From the NCBI GenBank assembly GCA_003427395.1, contig BFEA01000888.1, positions 305,512-338,307 of the forward strand: a stretch of 32,796 nucleotides of DNA, read 5' to 3'. The notes under the pieces were generated by a model that saw only the letters and a list, made by a program, of their open reading frames with translations, had not been told where the DNA came from and searched no databases. Position 1 is the first letter of the stretch. Every line of letters starts with the position of its first letter. A program made the position numbers and the translations under genes. Shown in pieces: positions 17,913 through 27,800 of this stretch. The stretch is from Chara braunii. Lineage: Eukaryota; Streptophyta; Charophyceae; Charales; Characeae.

Positions 17913-18386
17913 ACATTAATAACTTAAAGAACAAAGGAATTCCCAAATGGATAAATTCTCAAATAACAGAATGGCAAAATGCCAAAGACCTGTTTGATAC
18001 TTAGGATACGTGGGAAGAAGTGGGGGTTGGTATCATCAGAGAGACCCTCATCGTCTTCTCTCGAATGAAGGCCGCCTCCCGTAACTGGGAAGAACTGTGA
18101 CGTAACGAATAATCGAAGAGGCAGAGGCTAACATGGGTCAGGTTCCCTTCTCGGACCACTACTGGTCTGAAAAGAGGACAAATGCTCTTGCGGCATTAGA
18201 GGCCTTGGAAATTCAGAAACAGACCGAGTGGCTGGAGTGGCTCAAACTTCGGGGCATAATCGGATACGATAGAATAACCGAACTCACTTTTCGATCGCTG
18301 ATTCTCAGACAGACCAAACCGACGATACGGGAATTGGTACATCCTTTTGAGGTGCACAGCCCTATAACGTCAAATCCATTAGAGCT

Positions 18387-19523
18387 TTGCTATATGCACT
18401 CTCGTACTTTCGGGATATTGTCTCCACAAGGAGATCCTTCGATGAATTTGACACAGATTTATCTCTTACTTCATCCTTTTGGAACAGACCACATGCTTGC
18501 ATTAACCAGACATCCAAAGAAATAATGGATACTCCTTTTACGGTTAAGGAACTAACTGTTGCGGTTAAGCAAATGGCACATGGAAAATGTCCAGGTTTAG
18601 ATGGGCTCCCGATTGAATTATTCCTTTGTACATGGGAAGGATATACCCCCTTCCTTTGTCATGTGTATAATTCAGCCTTGAACACTGGCTCTCTCCCAGG
18701 AAATTTTGTGAAGGGGTTTATCTCCTTGCTTTACAAAAAGGGAGACAAGTGGGAAGTCCGGAATTACCGCCCCATCTCTGTTTCGAATGTTGTTTACAAA
18801 ATCATGGCCAAGGCCCTGGCAATTCGCTTGGCAGCAGAACTTCCCCAATTAGTGGGATGGGAGCAAGGGGCTTTTGTCAAGGGCCGGTCAATCTTTGAAA
18901 ACATTCTAACAACAATGCAAGCTTTGGAAGTAATCGAAGTAGAAAAGAGAGAAGTTGCGGTCCTAATGCTTGACATGGAAAAGGCGTACGATAAAGTGGG
19001 GTGGGCCTTTGTCTCAACGACCCTGAAAAGAATGGGATTTGGCCCGGGGTTTCTCAAATGGATCCATGCATCGTATCCAAGGGCCACCTCGGTTGTCATG
19101 GTCAATGGACAACTGTCAGAGGAATTCCAGTTGACCCGTTCACGTAGGCAAGGGTGCCCCCTTGCTCCATTATTTTTCGTTCTCCAACTTGAAGTTTTAA
19201 TGGATAATATTAGAAATAATGATAGTATTATTGGGTTGATAGTTAGCCCTTCCCTCCATTGGAAAGCAGGAGCAATCGCTGACGACCTGACGGTGGCATG
19301 TGAAAACTCCCGCTCTTCCCTAGGAGAATTGAGAAGGGTGTTGGATGAATATTGTATACTCTCATACGCATCAATAAATTGGACCAAATCACTGAAATCG
19401 GTCTATTTTTTACGAGATATTTTTCTGTTGGAAGTAGACTGGGGGCTGAGAAAAATCCCGACAGAAAATTCAGAAAGATTCCTAGGTATCCAAGGTGCTC
19501 TGAAAGATTTTTCAAGGACATAG
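18387..19523 (+). pseudogene. L1-type LINE reverse transcriptase
   Basis: A 378-codon frame with GKCPGLDGLPIE (about 66-77), NYRPISVSN (126-134), LDMEKAYDKVGW (185-196, motif A), RRQGCPLAPLFF (233-244, motif B), IADDLTVA (277-284, motif C; the usual aromatic before ADD is Ile), and SERFLGIQ. It copies element RNA at the nicked target in functional LINEs. The N-terminal side continues in another frame (18133-18525), and the frame ends in T-rich inserted sequence. Degraded, but the longest intact reverse transcriptase frame in the window. Confidence 0.9.
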
Positions 19524-19625
19524 GATTTTTTTTTATTTTTTTTTTTTGTGCTCCAAGAATGGAAGGGGGACAATAGCAGCTCCAAGGGATAATGAAGCCC
19601 CGGGAACAGACAACTATCACCACAG

Positions 19626-19659
<34 letters not shown>

Positions 19660-20060
19660 AAACAATCGCACCGATGGTAGTGGTGCTGCTAAGAGCAGAC
19701 ACCACTACCACTCGGGGAAGGGCTCCATCTATTGGTGGGGAGCATCACCTGCTGGAAACCGGGTCCAGCGTCCCTTATACATTGTAAAACCAGGAGATCA
19801 ATCACCCAGGAGCCAGAGGTCAAGGCACTAGCAATACTCTGACTGTCAGGTGTGGAGACTGGGCTGGAAGTCTGGGCAGGGAACCTCTTCACCTCATGCA
19901 CGGCGCTATTTAACTAGCTCCTCTGCCCCCCTCCTGTCGGCTGTGAGTCCAATCAACCTCCATACGACTGCATTTCTACCAGGCTATTTGAAGGGGGGGG
20001 GAAGAAATCGGGGAAATTTCCAGGGGGTTTTAAGGGGATGGATATATCCACTTTCGTCCA
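19524..20060. other. Short-repeat insertions splitting the LINE
   Basis: Two poly-T tracts (about 19527-19547 and 19627-19655) mark the A-tails of short repeats in minus orientation. Between them, 19548-19620 resembles the head segments at 25793-25850 and 26366-26440 (gctccaagac.ggatggg, then gccccggg). LINE coding resumes near 20260. Confidence 0.6.
19627..19790 (-). mobile_element. Hairpin short repeat, copy H1
   Basis: The minus-strand A-tail is poly-T at 19627-19655. It has an 11-bp perfect stem TGGTAGTGGTG/CACCACTACCA (19675-19685/19700-19710) with a 14-base loop CTGCTAAGAGCAGA. Then comes the family core 'gctccatctattggtgggga' through 'cacctgctggaaaccgggtc' to 'cagcgtccc' (about 19721-19774). 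Confidence 0.75.
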
Positions 20061-20259
20061 TTCATTAAAGATCAATCGATAATCCCTTACTATCTCTCTT
20101 TTCTCCTGGTCCTCCCCCGATTCCAGATGTTCCCCTCTCCATTCTACCTTCCCTATCCTCCCTCCCTCGGGTCCCCCTAGCCAGCTCGAGCAGAATTCCT
20201 TTATTCTTTCTTGGATATCTTTTCGCCTGTCGAGGGTTCTCATTCTTGTTTCGATCCCC

Positions 20260-20966
20260 TCCCATTTCCCAGTGATTTCTGTTTATCAGCTGTTAACCAA
20301 CCGGGTTATTGCTAGAATTCAGGGATGGCTCAGGCATTACAAGCTCTCCTTGTTTGGGAGAGCTCTGGTTTTATCAGCGGCAGCCTTTTCTGTGCTCTGG
20401 TTTCCTTTGTCGGTTTGCTTGTGAAGGGATGAGGCCTATACTGAAATTCGCAGAGTGGCCGCCAGGTATTTATGGAAACCTTCTGCTGAGGAAGATCACG
20501 GCTATATACCAAAGGTGGCCTGGGAGGTGGTTTCTCTTCCACGGTCACAAGGGGGCTTGGGGATTCTAGACCCCTATAAACAAAACCTGGCCCTCCTAGC
20601 TAAGTGGGTAATCAAAGCTTTTTTGAGGACCCCACGAAGCTGTGGGTAAAATTTGCACAATATATTTTGGGACAGGAGTTGTCCTTGAAGGAGGAGACAT
20701 GTGTCTGGCAGTGTTGTCTCATTCCCTCCTTTTTGAACCGAAGAGTCAAGTCCAGAACTTGGCGAAGCATTCTGGGTGCATGGAAGAAGGTGCGCCCCAC
20801 AATCTGCCGGATGCCAACCACAAGACAAGAAGTGGCTAACCAGGTCTTGTTTGAAAATCCATTGCTGGTCAACGACAGGGGAGATATGTTTTTGGCAAAA
20901 GAAGGGGGGGGGCATTTTGGACGTACTTGGATAGAAAGAGGGGTCTTCCAGATCAAGCATATCTGA
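20260..20966 (+). pseudogene. LINE post-RT region
   Basis: Reads RIQGWLRHYKLSLFGRALVLS and then, after a stop at about 20428, FLWKP-like sequence, PKVAWEVVSLPRSQGGLGILD and ETCVWQCCLIPSFL across two frames. The KLSLFGR and QGGLGILD blocks are the usual landmarks downstream of plant-type L1 reverse transcriptases. Confidence 0.75.
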
Positions 20967-21262
20967 AATTATGGCAAGGAGGATTGGCTTACGGGTGATG
21001 AACTAAGGCAAAAACTTCCTAGATTGAGACAAGTTCCTGCAAATCTGGAGAAGATTATTTAGGCAGTTCCCGTACACTGGTTGACAATGCTAAGATCTAC
21101 TACAGAACTGTGTGAAGGATCCTGGGCCCGCTCAGAGGAGGACAACTGCAAGTACTGGAAGGTCTTGGGGCCGGAGTTGTCGGGGGGTATTAAAGTTGAA
21201 GAATGGAATCTTAGCAGCATGGTAGACTAAGGAAAGTCCAGGAAACCATAATTCAGACTAGG

Positions 21263-21990
21263 GTGGGCTTGGAAGAAGCTAGAGTGCTGCAAGCGGATAG
21301 GACCTGTCTCCTATTGGGAATGGGGGAAGACTTCAGAGTGGAACCCCTGCTGTACACATGGGTGCTTGAGTCCGAGTGCTCAGAAGGACAGAACACAATA
21401 TTTTTATTTCAGTACAAGCGAAAAGTAGGAGTGAGATCACTCCGCCAACGCTCCACATTGACACGAATGACGCTGGCATCTAGACGGTTTAGGAAACTGA
21501 AAGGTCCTGATTGCCAGCTGCCTAATTGGTATGCCATGTGGAGAGCTCTCAAGAAAATACCTTCTCAGAAAAATGCCAGTCTGCAGTGGATGCAATCATT
21601 AATGGTTATCCCTACTGCTCACTGGTTGTCTCAAAAAGGAGTGGACGTGTCTCCTACCTGCACCCGCTGCCAGTGGGGTTGGGAATCGTTTGTGCATCTG
21701 TAGACCTGTTGCCCTTTGGCTGATGAATTGTGGATGTGGTGGTCCGAGCATTGGCGACAGTTGGCAGGAAACATGTTCGATTGGAATGATGATTGGATTC
21801 TTTATGGCCTTCTCCCAGATATTGATGTGAAATATTCAGAGGGAGTGGGTTATTTGGCTTCGGTTTGCAGGGGCATATTATGCTATGAAATCTGGAAAGC
21901 AAGAAATGCCAGTGTTTTCAAGGGACAGAAAGTGCCTCGCTCCACTACTCTATACTCTCGAAATTTCGAGCGCTCCACTCACTCTAAATA
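21263..21990 (+). pseudogene. LINE C-terminal region with zinc knuckle
   Basis: The frame to 21703 ends in SPTCTRCQWGWESFVHL, the start of a CxxC...E..H zinc-knuckle (zf-RVT). After a stop it continues as LADELWMWWSEHW and EIWKARNASVFKG, typical of the C terminus of these LINE proteins. It runs into the inverted-repeat cluster at 21957. Confidence 0.75.
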
Positions 21991-22288
21991 GGTGCTCTCG
22001 AAAACGCCCTTCGAGAGCTGTCAGAAAGCACTCTCGAAGGGCACTCTCGAAGTGTCTAGAGTGCCCAGCCTGCGACGACATGCTTTTCCAGTGTCCTCCC
22101 TCGTAGCCCCGCTCCGACCATTTTTTTTCGAGAGTGCGCCTCGTGTCCCGACCATCAGAACAGGGCGGCGCTGTCTTTTAGTGCAGTCAGAGAGCTCGTC
22201 TCATTCCGCCACTGCATCTCCAGTAAACCCATCTAGAGTAAGTGGAGCCAAGACTTTTTTTTCGAGAGTTTTGCACCTCTGACAGCTC
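21957..22288. repeat. Inverted-repeat cluster built on CTCTCGAA/TTCGAGAG
   Basis: Perfect palindrome CTCGAAATTTCGAG (21957-21970). Hairpin GCTCTCGAA/TTCGAGAGC (21994-22002/22010-22018). Further CTCTCGAA copies near 22030 and 22046, and TTCGAGAG at about 22128 and 22261. The arm GAGCTGTCAGA...ACTCTCGAA (22014-22037) recurs inverted at 22261-22288. Likely a decayed MITE; its ends are not settled. Confidence 0.65.
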
Positions 22289-22294
22289 TAGAAG

Positions 22295-22318
22295 GACTCA
22301 CGAGACGTTTCGTGAGTC
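22295..22318. repeat. 9-bp perfect hairpin
   Basis: GACTCACGA (22295-22303), 6-base loop GACGTT, then TCGTGAGTC (22310-22318). Confidence 0.85.
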
Positions 22319-22698
22319 GTGAGTACTGGAGCGAGACCCAAAGTCTCGGTGTTCCAACAACAGCAGCAGGTTCGCTCCAATCTCAGACTGATGATTACTT
22401 CAGACTGGAGGAGCTGCACAGCGCGCCGGGGTTGCTCCCGTCTGTGGTTCTCCAAAACCTGGACAAGAAACAGCTATTTGGCAAAGTTCTCAAATGAAGG
22501 CAAACTGGTTTTGTCCTCTTGGTTGAAGCCGCTTTAGGCTCTACTCATAAGGGTCGCTGAGCTAGACCCGAGAATTTTTTGTCTGGTTTCTGAAAGGATG
22601 GGTTTTTTTATTTGATTTTATGCAGTTAGCCAGACACCTTGGGCTAGTCCTGTTAGGGTTAAAAGGAGAATGCACTTAAAGATTTATGTAGGTACCTC

Positions 22699-22700
<2 letters not shown>

Positions 22701-22764
<64 letters not shown>
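22701..22764. repeat. (TA)n microsatellite
   Basis: About 32 TA units. It sits where the A-rich tail of short repeat H2 (minus orientation) would be, so it may have grown from that tail. Confidence 0.96.
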
Positions 22765-22767
<3 letters not shown>

Positions 22768-22890
22768 CAAGAAACAAACCGAGTAGATGCTAGGGGCGCT
22801 GGTAGGAGCAGACGCCTCTAGCATGCTCGGGGAGGCTCCATCTATTGGTGGGGAGCAGCACCTGCTGGAAAATGGGTCCAGCATCCCTAT
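22765..22890 (-). mobile_element. Hairpin short repeat, copy H2
   Basis: Stem ATGCTAGGGGCG/CGCCTCTAGCAT (22787-22798/22813-22824), 12 positions with one G-T wobble, and a 14-base loop CTGGTAGGAGCAGA. Then the same core as copy H1: 'ggctccatctattggtgggg', then 'cacctgctggaaaatgggtc'. The stem sequence is unrelated to that of H1. Confidence 0.75.
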
Positions 22891-22916
22891 GTACAGCCAA
22901 AATTCATATGAACATC

Positions 22917-24040
22917 CCACGTGTCAATCCTACTGTAGACGGAAAAGGTATATGCACCTACACGCAGGCATGCAGCGATAGTCTAATGAGCAGCACCGAT
23001 TGCCCTCAACCCAGGGATCGACTGCACAGCACTCTGAAAGATTGTATCCCTACTCAGAAAACCTCACCGTGAAGTCAAATCTCGCAGCACGCAGAGGAGG
23101 AAGAGGGGTAAAAATAGGAAAACTATGACTACAAGCCCAGACGCAGCCGAACCCGTGTACCCCCGGTGCACCGTCTTGCCTGCCACGTGATGAAACCTGA
23201 TGTTTATACCCCAAGGATATAACCCCCGGGTAGCTCAGCAATGATCGGAATGCAGGTACGCCACGTGGTCTCCCCATTATATACGAAAAATCCTTCGATC
23301 GTCGACACAGACCATTTATGAAAGTAGTGGACAGCATTGATTACCCTCAATAGAGGGGATTGACTGCCCGCCCAAGCCGAAATTTATGCCCTACCCTGGA
23401 ATACTCATCAAGCGTTCAGATACCATACAGCACCGTGAGCAGGAGGGGGAAGCAGAGCAGGGCTTCACTAAAAACAAAAACCTAGGAGCCACGTGGCGGA
23501 ATCCAACTGAGACAACCTTAGTGCCTCTTCCCCCGGCACTTCCTATCCCCGCCACATAACAAGAAGCCAGGCCTCACGGTCGCAGGCCCAAATGCCCCGC
23601 ACACTGTTAGCACGTGGCGAAGACTGATTGTTCCACGTGGCCACAAACAGGCGGGGTAAGGCGATCCAATATCTACCCACCATCTAACCCACCCCCTCAC
23701 GCACCCATTCCCCCCGCCGCTGTCCCCCACGCCCATCCAATATGCACGGCGAACCACCCGAACAGCCCTCTCGCCCTCCCCCCAAATCGTCAGTACGCTT
23801 GCAATGGAAACAGGACAGTGGAGGAGGAAAGGGAGAGAGGGAGAGATCGGAATTCGCTGCGGAAACCCCCACCGCACTCACCATACCGGCGTTATTGATA
23901 TTGTTGATGTCATTTGTGTCGTTGCTGTTGTTGTTGTTCTTATTATTGTAATCCAGCGATATTTTTTCAATTTCCCTTCCGGATTAGCTCACCTTTTTTT
24001 ACACTGTGCTTTAAACCACTAGTACCTTTCCCACGTGGGA
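22917..24040. repeat. Diverged repeat pair with clustered CACGTG motifs
   Basis: About 22917-23100 and 23261-23450 align loosely: both start at CACGTG, and both contain 'ag.a..gatt.ccctcaa...gg.at.gactgc' and later 'caccgtga'. CACGTG occurs at 22918, 23184, 23262, 23490, 23611, 23634 and 24032. A TATATA-like run follows the third (about 23276). No gene was recognised downstream. It could be decayed LTR or promoter sequence. Confidence 0.45.
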
Positions 24041-24195
24041 AAATAGGGAAAACTGGCTGTTTTCCTAAACTCCTAAAGATTTGGAGGCCGGGCCCGACGA
24101 CGACAGATCGGCGGGCGTCGTTTCGTTTCGGCCTCCGAAAAGGTCGGTGGCCCACCGGAGGCCCGCTATTTTTCCACGCGAAAGCTGGTAAGAAT

Positions 24196-24355
24196 GGGAC
24201 GCTGGACCCGGTTTCCAGCTGATAGATGAGTTTAATTTGAATAGAGAGTTTCGAGCTGGGCTCGTAAGCGAAACTGGCTGAGGCTGCCAGGATAACACCG
24301 GGTGGAATTGTGAGGTCCCCGGCCTCGTCCTTATTCCCAAAAAAAAAAAAAAAAA
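24196..24355 (+). mobile_element. Hairpin short repeat, copy H3 (internally deleted)
   Basis: Begins 'gggacgctggacccggtttc', lacks about 20 bp of the core, and has the stem AGTTTCG/CGAAACT (24247-24253/24269-24275) with a 15-base loop. It ends in 17 A (24339-24355). The A-tail fixes its sense as plus. Confidence 0.65.
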
Positions 24356-24368
24356 GAAGCCAACAACA

Positions 24369-24500
24369 CTTTGGCTGTGGAAGTGGTTGGATGCATTTCA
24401 ACATGGCTAGTGTGAGTATGCCCTCAGCGAGGGCGTTTTGAGCAACAGGAATATGCGCTGCCTTGCTGGCAGGGCCAGGAAGAAAAAAACAAAACGAGAA
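24369..24500 (+). mobile_element. SINE-like unit, copy c
   Basis: 'tttggctgtggaagtggttggatgca', then 'gtgtgagtatgccctcag.gagggcg', match the units at 17011-17306 at lower identity. Followed by an A-rich tail (to about 24500). Confidence 0.5.
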
Positions 24501-24538
24501 AAAAGGAGAAACAGCAACGTTTCCCTCTCCCCATAATA

Positions 24539-24868
24539 GTGGTCAGATGCATTCAGAAAAGTGATCATTTGCTTATGGCCTTTACGACATCAAGGGTAAG
24601 AGCAGCATGGGATCGAGCCAAACAACAAATCAAAAAGATACAAGAAGACCCGATCCTCACAGAGCCGCAAAAAAATATTAAAGAAAACGAAATAACAACC
24701 CGATTCACAGATGAGTGGCTGGGGCAAAAGAGAGCTATGGCAGACCTTCAAGACTCCCGACTATGTTGGAAGAACTGGAGGACGGAGGAGCATAAATGGA
24801 CCCTGAAACCTTATGAACACTTCTCGGTCCTGCTAGACGCTTACTCGCCTTCCTTCGTTCTCCTCTAG
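24539..24868 (+). pseudogene. Unassigned 109-codon frame, possibly a LINE linker scrap
   Basis: Hydrophilic, helix-rich product (VRAAWDRAKQQIKKIQEDP; later RLCWKNWRTEEHKW). The composition resembles the segment between endonuclease and reverse transcriptase of L1-type LINEs, and LINE remnants lie nearby. No defining motif is present, so the assignment is weak. Confidence 0.25.
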
Positions 24869-24961
24869 AAAACAAGATACAGACCCGGGTGACCCCTGCT
24901 CCCCCTTCCCCCGTCCCCCTCCTCCCCCGTCCCTCCTACAACCCTTCCGACAATTGGATAC

Positions 24962-25558
24962 TTGTACAGAAGGGCCAGCAATGCTACAACTGGGGCGGAG
25001 CCGACAGACGATAAAGCTTCACAAAAGACGGCAGGAGGGACCAAGGTGGGTGACCACATGTCATCAATTTCCAAAGACCATATCACAGAGCAGGTCCTAA
25101 GGGGGAGGTGGGTTTCTCGGGGGGATCACAGCAATGCGGAAGAAGGGGAGGGAGGGATTCAGAAACAGTCCAGGCCAGGCCAACAGGAGTGGCAAGTTCC
25201 TCGGTGGGATCACAGCAATGCTGAAGAAGGGGAGGGAGGGATTCAGAAACAAAACAGACCAGGCCAACAGGAGTGGCAAGTCACAGCTATAACAGATGAC
25301 GGGTCCAACCTTCAAAAAGCCTCTGGAAGACATACGAAGAAAGATGGGATGAAGGTCTTCCTTGCTGCCAGGCGGTACGATGGAGGTGAAAGACTGTATG
25401 AGAAGCGGAACAGATCCCTCCTCAACATCTTCCTTTGCTGTGGAGAGATACGCCCTTTGCACCACGGGTGCCTTATGTACAGAAGCTTCGTCTGCCGATC
25501 TCCGCGGTCATCGGCCGTGTCCCATTGCCTACCGCCCTGTGTCAGCATGGGTCTATAG
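24962..25558 (+). CDS. Unrecognised 198-codon frame with a 28-residue tandem repeat
   Basis: Contains two consecutive 28-residue repeats (DHSNAEEGEGGIQKQ.RPGQQEWQ) from 25116-25283 that keep the frame, an acidic/Gln-rich hydrophilic N half, and a Cys/Arg-rich end (GCLMYRSFVCRSPRSS). I know no family for it. The first codon used here is not compelling, and it could be a chance frame within repeats. Confidence 0.25.
   Translation: MYRRASNATTGAEPTDDKASQKTAGGTKVGDHMSSISKDHITEQVLRGRWVSRGDHSNAEEGEGGIQKQSRPGQQEWQVPRWDHSNAEEGEGGIQKQNRPGQQEWQVTAITDDGSNLQKASGRHTKKDGMKVFLAARRYDGGERLYEKRNRSLLNIFLCCGEIRPLHHGCLMYRSFVCRSPRSSAVSHCLPPCVSMGL
25116..25283 (+). repeat. 84-bp tandem duplication
   Basis: Units 25116-25199 and 25200-25283 are nearly identical. 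84 is a multiple of three, so the overlapping frame is preserved. Confidence 0.93.
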
Positions 25559-25792
25559 CCTCTGTTCTTCGTTGCCCTTGTCACCACCCCGCATCACGTT
25601 GCTTACTGTTCCATACCATTCTGCATTCTCTTCTGTCTGTTGGCATAAAGGACGGTTAAAATACTGAGCACGGGGTTTAGAGAGGGTTTAGGTTTTATCG
25701 GGGTTTTAGGACAATCTATGGTCTGTGATTAAAAGACATACAATAGGGTGACACTATATAGGGGGGCTGCAAAACAGGGTAGGTCAAATGAT
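25559..25792. other. No recognised gene; GGGTTTA-like motifs
   Basis: Around 25672-25710 there are scattered GGGTTTA/GGTTTTA units, reminiscent of a degenerate plant-type telomere repeat but too few to call. Confidence 0.35.
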
Positions 25793-26055
25793 CAAGGATG
25801 CTCCTAAGACGGGATGGGAAACACAAGCAGCTCAAAGGGAAAGCGGAGCTCTGGATTTAGAAGTGAAATGACCTTAGCCCTGCAAATGAATGCAAGATGT
25901 TCAAAAGGACGCTGGACCCGGTTTCCAGCAGGTGTAGCTCCCCACCAATAGATGGAGCAGCCCGAAAGATAAGCCCTCAATTCTGGCGGTTCTCTCACCA
26001 CCGCCGGGATAGAGGGGCTTACGCAAAGGCTATTCTTCTTCTAAAAAAAAAAAAC
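25793..26055 (+). mobile_element. Hairpin short repeat, copy H4
   Basis: Head 'gctcctaagacgggatggga', then the core in the same sense as copy H3 ('ggacgctggacccggtttcc', 'agctccccaccaatagatgg'). A two-part stem follows: AAGCCCTC outer arm with GAGGGGCTT, and inner GGCGGT/ACCGCC (25985-25990/26000-26005) with loop TCTCTCACC. Ends in poly-A (about 26043-26055). Confidence 0.7.
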
Positions 26056-26365
26056 AGAAAAAAAAACGACATCATTGCTTTCTTTTCTTCTCTTTTTTTT
26101 TTCTTCCCACGACGACATCATTGCTCTCTGGCATGTTTGCTCGTTTCTTTTCTTTTCTTTTCTTTTTTCGGTTCAGGCAGACCGACGGCACCAGTGCCAC
26201 TTCCAAAATTCCCACTGCAGGTACGGTCACGCAGAAGGCTCGGAAAATAGTGGCGCGCAGTGGGCATGTAGGTTCGGGATTTTAGGTGCGGGTGTACTGG
26301 TGGTTTAAGGGTGTTCACTGATAGATGCAAAGGCCTGCAATTCTGGTGACAGGGCTGGGCCAATA

Positions 26366-26660
26366 GTAAAAGGCTGCTCCAAGACGGGATGGGTAACACC
26401 AGCAGCCCCGTGGGAGATCGGAGCCCCGGGTTGAGAAGCGAAATGACCACAGCCCCTGGAAACAACAAACACCAAATACTGTGTAATGACTCTAATGAGA
26501 TGTTTCAATGGGACGCTGGACCCAGTTCCCAGCAGGTGCTGCTCCCCTCCAATTGATGCAGCAGCCTGACAGCCAAGCCCTCAATTCTGACGGTTCTCTC
26601 ACCACTGCCGGTATAGAGGGTTCACACAAGAGGTCATTTCAACAACTAAAAAAAAAAAAA
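26366..26660 (+). mobile_element. Hairpin short repeat, copy H5
   Basis: Closest relative of copy H4: same head ('gctccaagacgggatgggta'), same core ('gggacgctggacccagttcc'), the same loop TCTCTCACC, and a 15-A tail. The stem is weaker, with one mismatch and one wobble in six pairs. Confidence 0.7.
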
Positions 26661-27470
26661 AACATGGAAAGATATACCACCATATTTTTTGTCTTTTGTG
26701 CATGTGGAGAGTAGTGGAGGGAGGCCCTATGCCTTGGATCAATGTACAGGGGAGAATACCATCCTCCCCTGGACACAAAGTACCCTAATTGTGAATGTAC
26801 AACACACTATAAGTCATACAGTCATACTGAGGATGCCTAAGCCATAAGTCATGCAGAGCACAGGCCTTCTTTGGCTGGCGCCCCAGTAGGCCGACCCCCG
26901 AAGAACCGCAGCACATGCACGGCCACATCTTGGGAAAATGGCTGGGAAGCATACTAGTGGTTTAAGGGTGCACTGTGTCCGGGGAAAGACCATAGCATGA
27001 TGATAAGCAGCAAATTGGGAAATGGTCGTGAAGCACATTTCAAGGAATGAATGCAAGAAATGAATGCAGAGCATTGTATTTCCTATTCTGACATGAGCAG
27101 CCAATCCATGACAGGGGGGGGGGACTACACTTTATGCTGGGGCCCCTAAGGTGAGCTTTCCATGCCTCTCTTAGTTGCCCCCCTTTCAGGATAATGCTGA
27201 CTGCAGCACAAAAAAGGAGGGTGAACCCACAAAGCTAGCCCACTCTGGTTGGCAAGAGGCAAAAGTACCTAGGCTAGTCAGAGTGTATGTCCATGCAACA
27301 GAGTGTCAGCCACACACCTGCACACTACACGTGTCATGTCCTGGGCATCCCTTAGTGGGACACTAGAATGAGGCTACTTCTTTTTGAAAGAAATTAGTTA
27401 ACAAGACATCGTCTTCGTGACTCTGCATTTGGTGAGTGGTAAGACCACCCATCTAATGTAGGTCCACACT

Positions 27471-27531
27471 TTGATGATGGCTCCAGTCCATTGGTGGGGA
27501 GGTGCACCTGCTGGAAAATGGGTCCAGTGCC
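27471..27531 (-). mobile_element. Hairpin short repeat core fragment, copy H6
   Basis: 'ggctccagtccattggtggg', then 'cacctgctggaaaatgggtc', match the family core in the same orientation as copies H1 and H2. No clear hairpin or tail remains. Confidence 0.6.
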
Positions 27532-27720
27532 CCTCGATAGAAATGATGAAACAGAGAAGTGGTGCTAAGTGGGGCCAACAACCAGTTGGACGTAATGCTC
27601 TCCATGGTATACTAGCCGAACTGGGCTATCTTTGTCTCTTGCCAACCCATGTTTTTTTCCTTAAACAACGGACTTTTCTGTCTCTTGCGGACATTTTTTA
27701 ACGCAACATCCCCCTGGGTC

Positions 27721-27800
27721 AATAGCAGGGCTCATAGGAGCAGCCCCTCCTATTAGTGCCTGGTTAGATGGCTCCATCCATGGGTGGGGAGTGCCCGGAG
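27721..27800 (-). mobile_element. Hairpin short repeat, copy H7 (truncated core)
   Basis: Stem AATAGCAGGG/CCCTCCTATT (27721-27730/27745-27754), nine of ten paired, with 14-base loop CTCATAGGAGCAGC. Then 'ggctccatccatgggtgggg'. The core stops there. Loop length and sequence match copies H1 and H2, but the stem sequence is different again. Confidence 0.65.

Larger units (their letters stand above)
17307..22000 (+). mobile_element. Degraded L1-type LINE
   Basis: In order on the plus strand: AP-endonuclease (17307-17912, split by a MITE), linker (17913-18390), L1-type reverse transcriptase (18387-19523), post-RT region (about 20260-20960), and a C-terminal region with a zinc knuckle and an 'EIWKARNASVFKG' motif typical of plant LINE-derived proteins (to about 21950). 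Many stops and frame changes show it is dead. Short repeats interrupt it at 17360-17572 and about 19525-20060. Its 3' end may continue to about 22690. No ORF1 was recognised upstream. Confidence 0.85.

Noticed and set aside
19721-19774. Hairpin-repeat core considered as tRNA-derived (ttggtggggagca ... gggtccagcgtccc)
   Set aside because: The tRNA-like reading is antisense to the A-tails, so it cannot be the promoter of these repeats as oriented.
22290-22335. Possible further hammerhead on the minus strand (CGAAACGTC near the 9-bp hairpin)
   Set aside because: The required CUGANGA core is absent upstream of the GAAA on that strand.
23225-23270. Possible tRNA gene ('gggtagctcagcaatgatcgg')
   Set aside because: Only the A-box-like part fits. 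There is no B box, and no cloverleaf can be formed from what follows.
26370-26420. Short-repeat head considered as 5S rRNA-derived ('gggatgggtaacacc' resembles 5S box C)
   Set aside because: The related heads at 19548 and 25793 do not keep the 5S-like bases, and no box A lies at the right distance.
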